This document shows, in pieces, positions 36,421 through 44,853 of a stretch of DNA of 64,000 nt. Location: contig JAGSGF010000011.1 in assembly GCA_023955335.1 (NCBI GenBank), positions 1 through 64,000 of the forward strand, written 5' to 3'. The first letter of the stretch is position 1, and each line of letters opens with the position of its first letter. The stretch is from Yoonia sp. GTDB taxonomy: Bacteria > Pseudomonadota > Alphaproteobacteria > Rhodobacterales > Rhodobacteraceae. Both the position numbers and the translations under genes were made by a program. The notes beneath the pieces are model-generated. The model had not been told where the DNA came from and did no database searches. It worked only from the letters and a program-made list of their open reading frames with translations.

Positions 36421-38141
36421 TCAAAGATCCATGTAGATGTGACGCTCTTCGCGCGCACCCGGATGGGTCGTGGCACCCAGACGGGCACCGCCAACCAACT
36501 GGCTGTACTTCCACAGTGCACCTGATGCGTAAATCGTTTCGCGCGGGCCAGCCCACGCCGCACGACGTGCAGTCATCTCTTCGTCAGTGAGATTAACCGA
36601 CAGCTCGCCCGTAATCGCATTCATCGTGATGATATCGCCGTTCTGCAGCAACCCAATCGGACCACCATGCGCGGCCTCTGGGCCAACGTGACCCACACAG
36701 AAACCGCGTGTCGCACCAGAGAAACGACCATCGGTGATCAGGGCCACCTTTTTGCCCATGCCCTGACCGGACAGCGCCGCCGTGGTTGACAACATTTCGC
36801 GCATACCAGGGCCGCCAGCAGGGCCTTCGTTACGGATCACAAGCACTTCGCCTTCTTCGTACTTGCGGGCTTTGACGGCTTCAAATGCATCTTCTTCGCA
36901 TTCAAACACGCGGGCTGGGCCGCTGAACACTTGCTCGTCAGGGGTCATGCCCGCAACTTTTACAATCGCACCTTCAGGGGCCAAGTTACCTTTCAGCCCG
37001 ACAACGCCACCTGTTTTGGTGATCGGTGTTTCCACAGGATAGATCACGCGGCCATCGGCGTTGCCTTCAATCAAGTCCAGCTCTTCACCCATCGTGCGAC
37101 CAGAGGCGGTCATGCAGTCTTCATGCATAAGACCGGCCTTGCGCAGTTCCTTCATCACAACAGGCACGCCGCCTGCCTCGTAAAGGTCCTTGGCAACATA
37201 TTGCCCACCTGTTTCAGGTCGACGAAATAAGGCGTGTCTTTGAAGATGTCACACACGTCGAACAGATCGAAATCAATGCCAGCTTCATGCGCAATCGCGG
37301 GCAAGTGAAGACCAGCGTTCGTGGACCCACCGGTACAAGCAACCACACGGGCCGCGTTTTCCAGTGACTTGCGGGTCACAACATCGCGGGCGCGGATATT
37401 CTTTTCGATCAGCTTCATGACCGCTTCACCGGATGCCTCACCATACTGGTCGCGGCTTTCGTACGGCGCGGGGGCACCGGAGGAATTCATCAGCGCAAGG
37501 CCGATTGCCTCGGATACGCAGGCCATCGTGTTGGCTGTAAACTGACCACCACACGCACCAGCGGATGGGCACGCGACACGCTCTAACGCGGCAAGCGCTT
37601 CGTCAGACATATTGCCAGCCTGATGCTGACCAACAGCTTCAAACACGTCCTGAACAGTCACATCTTTGCCGTCCAAACGACCGGGTAGGATCGACCCGCC
37701 GTAGATAAACACAGATGGCACGTTCAAACGGACCATCGCCATCATCATACCGGGCAAGGATTTGTCGCAACCAGCCAAGCCAACAAGCGCGTCATAGCAG
37801 TGACCGCGCATGGTCAGCTCAACGGTGTCAGCAATCGCTTCACGCGATGCCAAGGAAGAGCGCATGCCCTCATGGCCCATCGCAATGCCGTCAGTCACGG
37901 TAATGGTGGTAAATTCGCGCGGGGTACCCATGCCCTTTTTCACGCCCATCTTCACAGCCTGCGCCTGACGGTTCAGAGAAATGTTACATGGGGCAGCTTC
38001 ATTCCAGCAGGTGGCAACGCCGACCCATGGCTGGGCAATCGCTTCTTCGTCCAGTCCCATCGCGTAGAAATACGACCGGTGCGGGGCGCGCGATGGCCCT
38101 TCGGTGACGTGGCGGCTTGGGAGGTTTGTCTTATCGGTCAT
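36421..38141 (-). pseudogene. ilvD: Dihydroxy-acid dehydratase, frame broken by a one-base deletion
   Basis: IlvD makes the 2-keto acids of valine, isoleucine and leucine synthesis and carries an Fe-S cluster. Codons from 38141 give MTDKTNLPSRHVTEGPSRAP through CWNEAAPCN, GCDKSLPGM and CPSAGACGGQFTANTM to FVDLK, then leave frame. The correct sequence ([20 protein letters not shown] onward) continues in the next frame to the stop at 36421. The span is 1721 bp, exactly one base short of 574 codons. The loss lies at AAACAGG near 37211 (AAACCAGG expected). A lesion here would cause auxotrophy unless another copy exists, so a sequencing error is quite possible. Confidence 0.92.
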
Positions 38142-38255
38142 GGGATTGGCCCCTTTTGCTGAAATTCTGTTGGAAACGGTCTAAATAACAGGTGGCATCC
38201 GCACAAGGTATAACTGACGGTTGTGCATCCGGTACGCGGGCGTCAAAAACAACTC

Positions 38256-39161
38256 ATGTCAGACCGCTACGCCGCCCACATCGCCTTTATGCGCCCTGCC
38301 CTGGGGTCCCCTAATCTGGGGCCCGTGCTGATTATCGTCGTGTTAATGGAACTTGTTTTCGTTCTGGCCCCTGTGTTTGTCGGGGCGATGCTGCCAGATA
38401 GCTGGCTTCTTTTGTACGAAGCAGGCGTGACGCCGCTTGGCGTGCTCGCACAACTGCTGACCTTCGGGTTGATCGCAGCAGCGCTGGTCTGGATGGTGCG
38501 GAAATTCCACACGCGGGGGTTCTGGTCGATGGTGGGACCTTTGGACGCCACCATCCGCAACCTCAAGATCGTAGGATTGGCGGTTTTTGTGCTGCTTGTG
38601 GTGCAAACGATTCTACCGCCATGGATCATGTTCGCAGATCTTGTCGAAACGCGGCCTCTGCTTGGTTGGGCTGTGTGGATTATTCCGGCAATCGCCGCGT
38701 TACTGATCCAAACAGGCACCGAAGAGCTTTATTTTCGCGGCTACCTGCAGCAGCAATGCGCGGCACTGTCGGATAAGCCGTGGGTTTGGATGGGGATACC
38801 GTCAGTATTATTTGGCGCGGGACACTATTTGAACGGGTTCGGGCCTGCTGATGGGGTGCTATATGCGGCATGGGCCACGTTGCTTGGGCTGGCCTGCGCT
38901 GACCTGACAGCACGGACAGGCAACATTGGGGCGGCGATTGGACTGCATCTGTCTAACAACCTATTTGCGTTCATGATCGTCGCCGAAGCAGGGGTGCCAT
39001 CAAGCGGGCTTGCGCTGTTCTTGTATCCACCCACGGACCATAGCCAATTCGACTACGGGCTTCATACATTGACGGAACCTTGGATTGTTCCCGAAATCAT
39101 GACCCTCACCCTCATGATCGGGGTAATGTGGCTGGCGGCACGGGTCGCACTAAGGCGCTGA
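38256..39161 (+). CDS. CPBP-family intramembrane metalloprotease
   Basis: This 301-residue protein with about eight membrane helices has the CPBP/Abi motifs: EELYFRGYLQQ (Glu-Glu and Arg), FGAGHYLNG (His) and HLSNN (His-Asn). Members are related to Rce1 prenyl-protein proteases and to bacteriocin-immunity proteins; the substrate is unknown. ATG 38256 is preferred over GTG 38223. It is divergent from ilvD. Confidence 0.87.
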   Translation: MSDRYAAHIAFMRPALGSPNLGPVLIIVVLMELVFVLAPVFVGAMLPDSWLLLYEAGVTPLGVLAQLLTFGLIAAALVWMVRKFHTRGFWSMVGPLDATIRNLKIVGLAVFVLLVVQTILPPWIMFADLVETRPLLGWAVWIIPAIAALLIQTGTEELYFRGYLQQQCAALSDKPWVWMGIPSVLFGAGHYLNGFGPADGVLYAAWATLLGLACADLTARTGNIGAAIGLHLSNNLFAFMIVAEAGVPSSGLALFLYPPTDHSQFDYGLHTLTEPWIVPEIMTLTLMIGVMWLAARVALRR

Positions 39162-39215
39162 TTGCATTTTGCGCCCCGGCATCATATCTCGAATGGGTAA
39201 CCCAAGAGGCGCCCC

Positions 39216-40151
39216 ATGAACTGGATCACCAACTACGTCCGTCCAACGATCAATTCGCTGTTTTCACGCCGCGAAGTCCCAGACAACCTTTGGACAAAAT
39301 GCTCGGATTGCGGAACCATGCTGTTCCACCGCGAATTGGCGGATAATTTGAATGTCTGCTCCAACTGTGACCACCACATGCCAATCAGCGCACGTGACAG
39401 GCTGGCGTCCATCTTTGATGGCGGCGTATACACCGGCGTTGACGTGCCAGAGCCAGTCACAGACCCGCTCCAGTTTCGCGATCAAAAGAAATACACCGAC
39501 CGGATCAAAGACGCCCGCAAGAAAACCGGCCAACGCGACGCGATGCTTTTGGCCGAAGGCGAGATGGGACGCACCGGCGTTGTTGTGGCAGTGCAAGATT
39601 TCTCGTTTATGGGCGGATCGATGTCTATGTATGTGGGCAACGCCATTGTGGCGGCTGCTGAACGCGCCATCGCACTTCGACGCCCGCTGATCCTGTTTTC
39701 GGCAGCTGGTGGGGCGCGCATGCAAGAAGGCATATTGGGCCTGATGCAAATGCCGCGCACAACAATCGCAGTACAGATGCTGAAAGAAGCAGGACTGCCG
39801 TACATCGTCGTGCTGACACATCCGACCACGGGCGGCGTGACCGCATCCTATGCCATGCTGGGCGACGTGCAAATCGCAGAGCCTAACGCGCTGATCGGTT
39901 TTGCCGGTGCCCGTGTGATCGAACAAACCATCGGTGAAAAATTGCCCGAAGGGTTCCAGCGGGCCGAATACCTGCTCGACCACGGGATGCTGGACCGCGT
40001 GACACCGCGCACAGCGCTGAAAGACGAGTTGGTGACGATCGTGCGTCTTCTGACAGGCCTTGATGCACCTGTAAAAGGCGACCTGCCCGCACCCGAGATC
40101 ACATCGGATGCCATGGACGAGATTGATGCCACCGAGGCCGCAAAAGCGTGA
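39216..40151 (+). CDS. accD: Acetyl-CoA carboxylase carboxyltransferase subunit beta
   Basis: This 311-residue AccD carries the zinc ribbon C29-C32-C48-C51 (CSDCGTM, CSNCDHH) and the carboxyltransferase core ([43 protein letters not shown]). With AccA it transfers carboxyl from biotin to acetyl-CoA, the first step of fatty-acid synthesis. It is followed by a small membrane protein and folC, a frequent accD-folC pairing. Confidence 0.95.
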   Translation: MNWITNYVRPTINSLFSRREVPDNLWTKCSDCGTMLFHRELADNLNVCSNCDHHMPISARDRLASIFDGGVYTGVDVPEPVTDPLQFRDQKKYTDRIKDARKKTGQRDAMLLAEGEMGRTGVVVAVQDFSFMGGSMSMYVGNAIVAAAERAIALRRPLILFSAAGGARMQEGILGLMQMPRTTIAVQMLKEAGLPYIVVLTHPTTGGVTASYAMLGDVQIAEPNALIGFAGARVIEQTIGEKLPEGFQRAEYLLDHGMLDRVTPRTALKDELVTIVRLLTGLDAPVKGDLPAPEITSDAMDEIDATEAAKA

Positions 40152-40540
40152 TCGCAGCCCTGATCGGTGCGATCGCAGGGGGCGGCGTCATGCTGGCCCT
40201 TTGGCGCGTTGGTATGCTGTCAGAACGATCCGGCCTTGCGGTTTTACTTGCGGCAATCGCAGCCTTTTACCCCGTTTTTGCAGCCCAAAACGGCAATATC
40301 GCTGAAACACTCCTTCATGTCGCGATCTTTGCGGCATTCAGCGGACTGGCGTTAACTGGGTTTCGGCGCGGGGCTTACATTATCGCGGGCGGGTTGATCG
40401 GGCACGGGGTTTTTGACGCAGGGCTTTACTTTCTCGGCGCACCCGGCCCCGTATGGTGGCCTGCATTTTGCGGCGCATTTGATATCATGGCAGGAGGCGT
40501 CTTGATCCGGCTTCTGCAATCTCGGAAGGTTCCCCAATGA
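40148..40540 (+). CDS. Small integral membrane protein of unknown function
   Basis: This 130-residue protein has about four hydrophobic helices covering most of its length ([29 protein letters not shown] and others). It starts with GTG in a GTGA overlap with accD and its stop overlaps folC by ATGA. I do not recognise a function. Confidence 0.82.
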   Translation: MIAALIGAIAGGGVMLALWRVGMLSERSGLAVLLAAIAAFYPVFAAQNGNIAETLLHVAIFAAFSGLALTGFRRGAYIIAGGLIGHGVFDAGLYFLGAPGPVWWPAFCGAFDIMAGGVLIRLLQSRKVPQ

Positions 40541-41817
40541 CCGTTGGTTCTGATGCAATCCTCGCACGCATGATGGCGCTGCACCCCAAGGTGATTGATC
40601 TGACGCTTGATCGGGTTTGGGCGCTTTTGGAAAAGCTGGACAATCCGCAACGCAAGCTACCGCCTGTCATCCATCTTGCCGGGACCAACGGCAAGGGATC
40701 AACCCAAGCCATGATCCGCGCAGGATTAGAGGCATCAGGTGCAACTGTGCACGCCTATACGTCGCCGCATCTGGCACGTTTCCATGAACGGATCAGGCTC
40801 GCTGGCACGCTGATCACCGAGGATGCGCTGACAACGATCCTCGACCGATGCTATACAGCCAACGGGCCGGACCCGATCACATATTTTGAGATCACGACGG
40901 TCGCTGGCCTGCTGGCATTTGCGCAAACACCTGCTGATTTTACGCTGCTCGAAGTCGGCCTTGGAGGTCGACTGGATGCGACCAACGTTATCGATACCCC
41001 CGCGGTGACGATCATCACGCCCATTGATCTGGACCACCAACAATTCCTCGGCGATACGCTGACCGCTATCGCAGGCGAAAAGGCGGGAATCATCAAGCGG
41101 GGCGTGCCCTGCGTGGTTGGGCCGCAACACGAAGAATCGATGGATGTGATCGAAGCTGTCGCGGCGCGGCGCGGCGCGCCCTTGCTTGCATATGGACAGC
41201 ACTGGCATGTCAGTGTGGAACGGGATCGACTGATATTCCAAGACGATAACGGGCTGCTTGATCTACCGCTTCCTGCCCTGCCCGGACCGCACCAGATCCA
41301 AAACGCTGGGGCAGCGATCGCAACCCTGCGGCATCTGGGGCGCAACGAAGACGCCTGCGAAGCGGCGTTGACCCAAGCCTATTGGCCAGCGCGGATGGAG
41401 CATTTGACGTCTGGCAAACTGGTCGACATGGCAAAACCTGCGGAACTTTGGCTCGATGGGGGCCACAATCCAGCCGCTGGACGGGCCTTGGCCGCAACCT
41501 TAAAGGCACAGCCGCCGCGCCCCACCCATCTGATCTGCGGCATGCTGAACACCAAAGATATCAGTGGTTACCTGCAACCCCTAGCAGAAGTGGCGGAAAG
41601 CTTGACGGCAGTATCGATCCCCAACGAGGTCAACACAATTGCAGCAGAGACCACAGCCGAAGAGGCGCGGAAGGTCGGTATGCCCGCAAAAACGGCAGCG
41701 GACGTCGGGTCAGCAATCGCACAAATTGTGGACAGCGCACCAAACGCACGTATCCTAATCTGTGGATCACTTTATCTGGCGGGACACGTCATGCGTGAAA
41801 ATAGTGCCGACACGTGA
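40537..41817 (+). CDS. folC: Bifunctional dihydrofolate synthase/folylpolyglutamate synthase
   Basis: This 426-residue Mur-ligase-fold enzyme adds glutamate to dihydropteroate and folates. It has the P-loop HLAGTNGKGST (about 47-56), YTSPHLARFHERI, LLEVGLGGRLDATN and LDGGHNPAAGRAL. It is the last gene of accD-membrane protein-folC. The end of the gene overlaps the first of two GTGATTCGTT repeats that precede the rhodanese-LysM module. Confidence 0.93.
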   Translation: MTVGSDAILARMMALHPKVIDLTLDRVWALLEKLDNPQRKLPPVIHLAGTNGKGSTQAMIRAGLEASGATVHAYTSPHLARFHERIRLAGTLITEDALTTILDRCYTANGPDPITYFEITTVAGLLAFAQTPADFTLLEVGLGGRLDATNVIDTPAVTIITPIDLDHQQFLGDTLTAIAGEKAGIIKRGVPCVVGPQHEESMDVIEAVAARRGAPLLAYGQHWHVSVERDRLIFQDDNGLLDLPLPALPGPHQIQNAGAAIATLRHLGRNEDACEAALTQAYWPARMEHLTSGKLVDMAKPAELWLDGGHNPAAGRALAATLKAQPPRPTHLICGMLNTKDISGYLQPLAEVAESLTAVSIPNEVNTIAAETTAEEARKVGMPAKTAADVGSAIAQIVDSAPNARILICGSLYLAGHVMRENSADT

Positions 41818-41845
41818 TTCGTTTTTCCTTTACGGGTGATTCGTT
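41814..41845 (+). promoter_or_regulatory. Direct repeat GTGATTCGTT upstream of first rhodanese-LysM module
   Basis: GTGATTCGTT occurs at 41814-41823 and 41836-41845, start to start 22 bp (two helical turns). Each contains GATTC, a GANTC site. The core heptamer TGATTCG recurs upstream of the second module at 43944-44095. Confidence 0.5.
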
Positions 41846-41851
41846 GTCTGC

Positions 41852-41890
41852 CTATATCTAGGCGAAGACGACGAACGCACTGCTATATCT
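41852..41890 (+). promoter_or_regulatory. Direct repeat CTATATCT in the same promoter
   Basis: CTATATCT lies at 41852-41859 and 41883-41890, 31 bp apart (three turns), between the TGATTCG repeats and the ATG at 41927. One copy may supply a -10 element. Confidence 0.35.
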
Positions 41891-41926
41891 GTCAATATAT
41901 GGTGCGATCACGATTGGGGGATCGGC

Positions 41927-42550
41927 ATGTTATCGCATAAGATATCTGGGGCTTTGGCCATCAGCATCGGACTAAGCACATCAGTCATCGCACAAGCGAC
42001 CGACGACGCGCTGAACGTCGGTTTTAGTGTGGGTGGGGTTAAGCAATCCTTTGAACAATCCGAAACAGTCGATACAGCCCAAGTCGCATCCCACTTCCGG
42101 ACACGCACATCGTGCAACGGCCCCTGCCTTGCACCGCTTTCCGTCGCCAGTAATGTGCCAACCATCGGCGAACGCGAAGTCATTAGCTTTGTCGCGACCC
42201 AAGTGGCCATCGGTAAAGGGCTGCTGATCGACAGCCGAAACATAAATGACCGCGGCACCGGCTTCATCAGCACGTCGGTGAATATCCCCAGCGCGCTTTT
42301 GCAATCAGACAACCCGTTTCTCAATGACATTTTACAAGCGATGGGCGCACGGGAATTTCAGGGAGCACTGAATTTCACGGATGCACTGCCATTGGTGGTC
42401 TTTGACGACGGGCCATCCACTCTGGATGCGCCAGACCTGATCACCACACTGCTAAATCTAGGCTATCCTGCCGACAAAATTAGCTACTACCGCGGTGGTA
42501 TGCTTGTTTGGACAGCCCTTGGACTGAATACACAGGATGCAAAATCATGA
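41927..42550 (+). CDS. Exported degenerate rhodanese-like protein, copy 1
   Basis: This 207-residue protein has a signal peptide (MLSHKISGALAISIGLSTSV, then IAQA), then a C63-x3-C67 pair (SCNGPCLAP), then a rhodanese-like domain (GLLIDSR, STSVNIPSA, LPLVVFDDGP, ISYYRGGMLVW). The catalytic cysteine normally found at the loop after the central strand is an aspartate here (D160), so sulfurtransferase activity is unlikely. It likely folds in the periplasm, where the CxxxC pair could form a disulfide. It is paralogous to 44205-44828, with identical length. It overlaps the LysM gene by ATGA. Confidence 0.82.
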   Translation: MLSHKISGALAISIGLSTSVIAQATDDALNVGFSVGGVKQSFEQSETVDTAQVASHFRTRTSCNGPCLAPLSVASNVPTIGEREVISFVATQVAIGKGLLIDSRNINDRGTGFISTSVNIPSALLQSDNPFLNDILQAMGAREFQGALNFTDALPLVVFDDGPSTLDAPDLITTLLNLGYPADKISYYRGGMLVWTALGLNTQDAKS

Positions 42551-43398
42551 CCACGACACACACAGGGAAATCTACTTCCGCGCTTCCTTGGATCATTGCA
42601 GTGGGCGCAGTGACTTTTGCAATCGGGGCCGTTGGCGCCCTTGCTTTTAGCCAAGCGAACCAGTCCCGCCAGAACAACGCGTTTGCAGTATTGGCGGCGC
42701 AACTGGCGGACATGCAGGTCACACGGGCGCAGTCACCTGATTTGCTGGCAATCACCGCGCCAGTCGTCGTCGCGCCATCAACCTCTATCCCCTCGGCATC
42801 CGCCGTGCTTGCGGCTCGAGCCCCCACAAACATGCCGGATACGCGGACTGAAGAAGACAAAATCGCAGAAGCCATTGCTGTTGTGAACCGCAACAAGATG
42901 CGGATGCTGACCGAAGGTGTCGTCGCAGGCCTATATACCGTGACCGCTGAAACTGCTGACGGCTCTGGGTCGCGGATCGCGCTGAATTCGCTCAACGCTG
43001 CATCAACGGCAAAAGAGTTGGAACGTATCCTGTCCCAAGCCGCCGCCAACGGAGACATCGAAGCGCTGGGTTCAGTGTCTGCAAACGGCGGGGCAATTGA
43101 CAGCAAAACCTTGCTGTTTGATCTCGTCCAGCGCAGCCTTGAAGACGGGTCCGAAAAAGAAGTCGCCGCTGCCGAAGAAATGAGCCGCCGCGCATTCGAG
43201 GCCTCAGCCGCCAAGACCCAGCTTGTGAACGGGCAACGCTTTTACACGGTCCAAGAAGGCGATAGCCTTGCTTATATTTCGCTCCAGTTTTATGGCAACA
43301 CCAATGCATATCAATCCATCTTTGAAGCGAACCGCACAGCTATCGCGAGCCCTGATAAAATTCAGGTCGGTCAGCGGCTGTTTATCCCCGAAGCTTAA
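42547..43398 (+). CDS. Membrane-anchored LysM-domain protein, copy 1
   Basis: This 283-residue protein has a short cytoplasmic N-terminus, one membrane helix (about 11-34, ALPWIIAVGAVTFAIGAVGA), a low-complexity periplasmic linker, a central helical region (MRMLTEGVVAGLYTVTAETA to DLVQRSLEDGSE) and a C-terminal LysM domain (YTVQEGDSLAYISLQFYG, then IQVGQRLFIP). LysM binds peptidoglycan glycan strands. It is coupled to the rhodanese-like gene and is paralogous to 44854-45705, with identical length. Confidence 0.85.
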   Translation: MTTTHTGKSTSALPWIIAVGAVTFAIGAVGALAFSQANQSRQNNAFAVLAAQLADMQVTRAQSPDLLAITAPVVVAPSTSIPSASAVLAARAPTNMPDTRTEEDKIAEAIAVVNRNKMRMLTEGVVAGLYTVTAETADGSGSRIALNSLNAASTAKELERILSQAAANGDIEALGSVSANGGAIDSKTLLFDLVQRSLEDGSEKEVAAAEEMSRRAFEASAAKTQLVNGQRFYTVQEGDSLAYISLQFYGNTNAYQSIFEANRTAIASPDKIQVGQRLFIPEA

Positions 43399-43408
43399 GG
43401 CAGCGACC

Positions 43409-43912
43409 TTGCTGGTGGCGGGCTTATGTGGGCCTGCACAAGCAGCCGAGCTGAACTTTTGTTGGAAGGGTGGTGGCGGCTACACAATGACAGGGCGCAT
43501 GTCCCTGCCCGATGCCGCCATGTTCAAAACTATTCTGACCGAAGACGACATCAGCGGGTTCAAAATCTCGGGCTACCATAAAGGGAAACTCCTTGGCACG
43601 TGGGACAGCACACAGCGTAGCGAAAACGCGACATGGCACCTGCGCTTTGACCCCGCAGGGATGCTATTCCTGACAGGCGGACGGTTCGCCAGTTTTGCAT
43701 CCCAAGGGTGGAACGCGGACGGCGATGTGTCCAATTGCGGCGCGCAGGGCTTTGGCTTTAATTCCGGCAGCTTTGCACAAGATATCTGCCTCAACGGATC
43801 CTATATCGAAAACAGCAGTATCGCGCCCGATACACCGCTTGTGGCCACATTGGATCCCGTCACGCCAGATTGCCGGAATACAGCCGCCGTCAGCCGCGCA
43901 CGGCGCAATTAA
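43409..43912 (+). CDS. Exported protein of unknown function, start codon unclear
   Basis: The mature part begins AELNFCWKGGGGYTMTGRMS and has several cysteines, suggesting a disulfide-bonded periplasmic protein. I do not recognise a function. In frame just upstream, KLKAATLLVAGLCGPAQA reads as a good signal peptide, yet no ATG, GTG or TTG sits before its Lys residues after the LysM stop. TTG 43409 (167 residues; AAGG eight bases before it) gives an unusually short signal. Earlier starts (TTG 43268, ATG 43292) would overlap the LysM gene by over 100 bp. The gene may have lost its start codon. Confidence 0.55.
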   Translation: MLVAGLCGPAQAAELNFCWKGGGGYTMTGRMSLPDAAMFKTILTEDDISGFKISGYHKGKLLGTWDSTQRSENATWHLRFDPAGMLFLTGGRFASFASQGWNADGDVSNCGAQGFGFNSGSFAQDICLNGSYIENSSIAPDTPLVATLDPVTPDCRNTAAVSRARRN

Positions 43913-43943
43913 AACACCCTGTCCTGCTCAAATTCATTGACGG

Positions 43944-44095
43944 CGAATCACTTATGCGCCAGATTCGTCTCAACAGCGTTCGCCCATAAAAAACAGGCGT
44001 AACGCAACGCTCTTGGCAGGGCGAGGGGGCAGGCGCTAAGCCTGTCTTCTTGTTTTTAGGGTACAGGTTTCAAAAACCGAATCATCTGCGAATCA
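43944..44095 (-). promoter_or_regulatory. Three TGATTCG (GANTC) sites upstream of second module
   Basis: CGAATCA, the complement of TGATTCG, lies at 43944-43950, 44078-44084 and 44089-44095 (the last two 11 bp apart). A further GATTC is at 43962-43966. The last pair sits 110-127 bp before the ATG at 44205, similar to the distance in the first module. Confidence 0.45.
44030..44057 (+). terminator. Possible terminator before second rhodanese-LysM module
   Basis: A short CAGGC/GCCTG stem with GCTAA loop is followed by TCTTCTTGTTTTT. It would end the first module's transcript in the 292-bp gap 43913-44204, which otherwise holds only the GANTC repeats. Confidence 0.5.
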
Positions 44096-44204
44096 GTCTT
44101 TGACTTCATGCCGCCAATCACACTAAATATGGTGAAAATGGGCTGTTCAGCCGCGTCATACAGCGGTTCGGCCAAAATATAGCGGCCCCGCATGAGGATA
44201 AGGC

Positions 44205-44828
44205 ATGACGACGCGCGCACTTCTTAGGGTTGCAGTGGCACTGATAGTTGGGTCTGCGGTCGCGGCCCAAGACGTGGCTCTGACCGAAGGGCAAGCCGAT
44301 GTCTCCATCACACTTAATGGCCAGCAGATCATCATCAGCCGGACCCAAGACACGGGTGCGATACTGACGGGTGAATTTGCTAAAACCAGCCGACCGTGCC
44401 CTGCATTTTGCATTCAACCCGTTATTCCAGCTGCGGGTGTAACCCCTGCAGGCGAACTTGAAGTCATTGATTTCTTGGGAGGAAACGTGGCCAATAACAC
44501 GGGTCTTCTTATTGATGCTCGGGTCCCCGACTGGTTCAACAAAGGTGCCATCCCGGGGGCGGTGAACGTGCCGTTTGCAACGCTTGGGTCTAAAAACCCA
44601 TATCAAGCAGACATTTTGCGCGCCCTTGGTGCCGTGCCAATCAATGACGGCTTTGATTTCTCGAATGCGCTGACCCTGATGATTTACGGCAATGGCCCTT
44701 GGGACGCCCAAGGCACGCACGCCGTCCAAGCCTTAATCGCGGCGGGCTATCCACCAGCGCTGATCCAAAACTACCGTGGCGGCCTCGAAGATTGGCTACA
44801 CCTCGGCCTGACCACCGTCCTGCCCTAG
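44205..44828 (+). CDS. Exported degenerate rhodanese-like protein, copy 2
   Basis: This 207-residue protein has a signal peptide (MTTRALLRVAVALIVGSAVA), a C65-x3-C69 pair (RPCPAFCIQP) and a rhodanese-like domain (GLLIDARVPDWFNKGAIPGA, LMIYGNGPWDAQG, IQNYRGGLEDWLHLGL). The position of the catalytic cysteine after IY is glycine. The CxxxC and the following GELEVIDF stretch are shared with copy 1 (GEREVISF). The start has a strong GAGGATAAGG site. It is followed by its own LysM gene after 25 bp. Confidence 0.84.
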   Translation: MTTRALLRVAVALIVGSAVAAQDVALTEGQADVSITLNGQQIIISRTQDTGAILTGEFAKTSRPCPAFCIQPVIPAAGVTPAGELEVIDFLGGNVANNTGLLIDARVPDWFNKGAIPGAVNVPFATLGSKNPYQADILRALGAVPINDGFDFSNALTLMIYGNGPWDAQGTHAVQALIAAGYPPALIQNYRGGLEDWLHLGLTTVLP

Positions 44829-44853
44829 CCTGACGCATAGAAAGTCGTTAATT

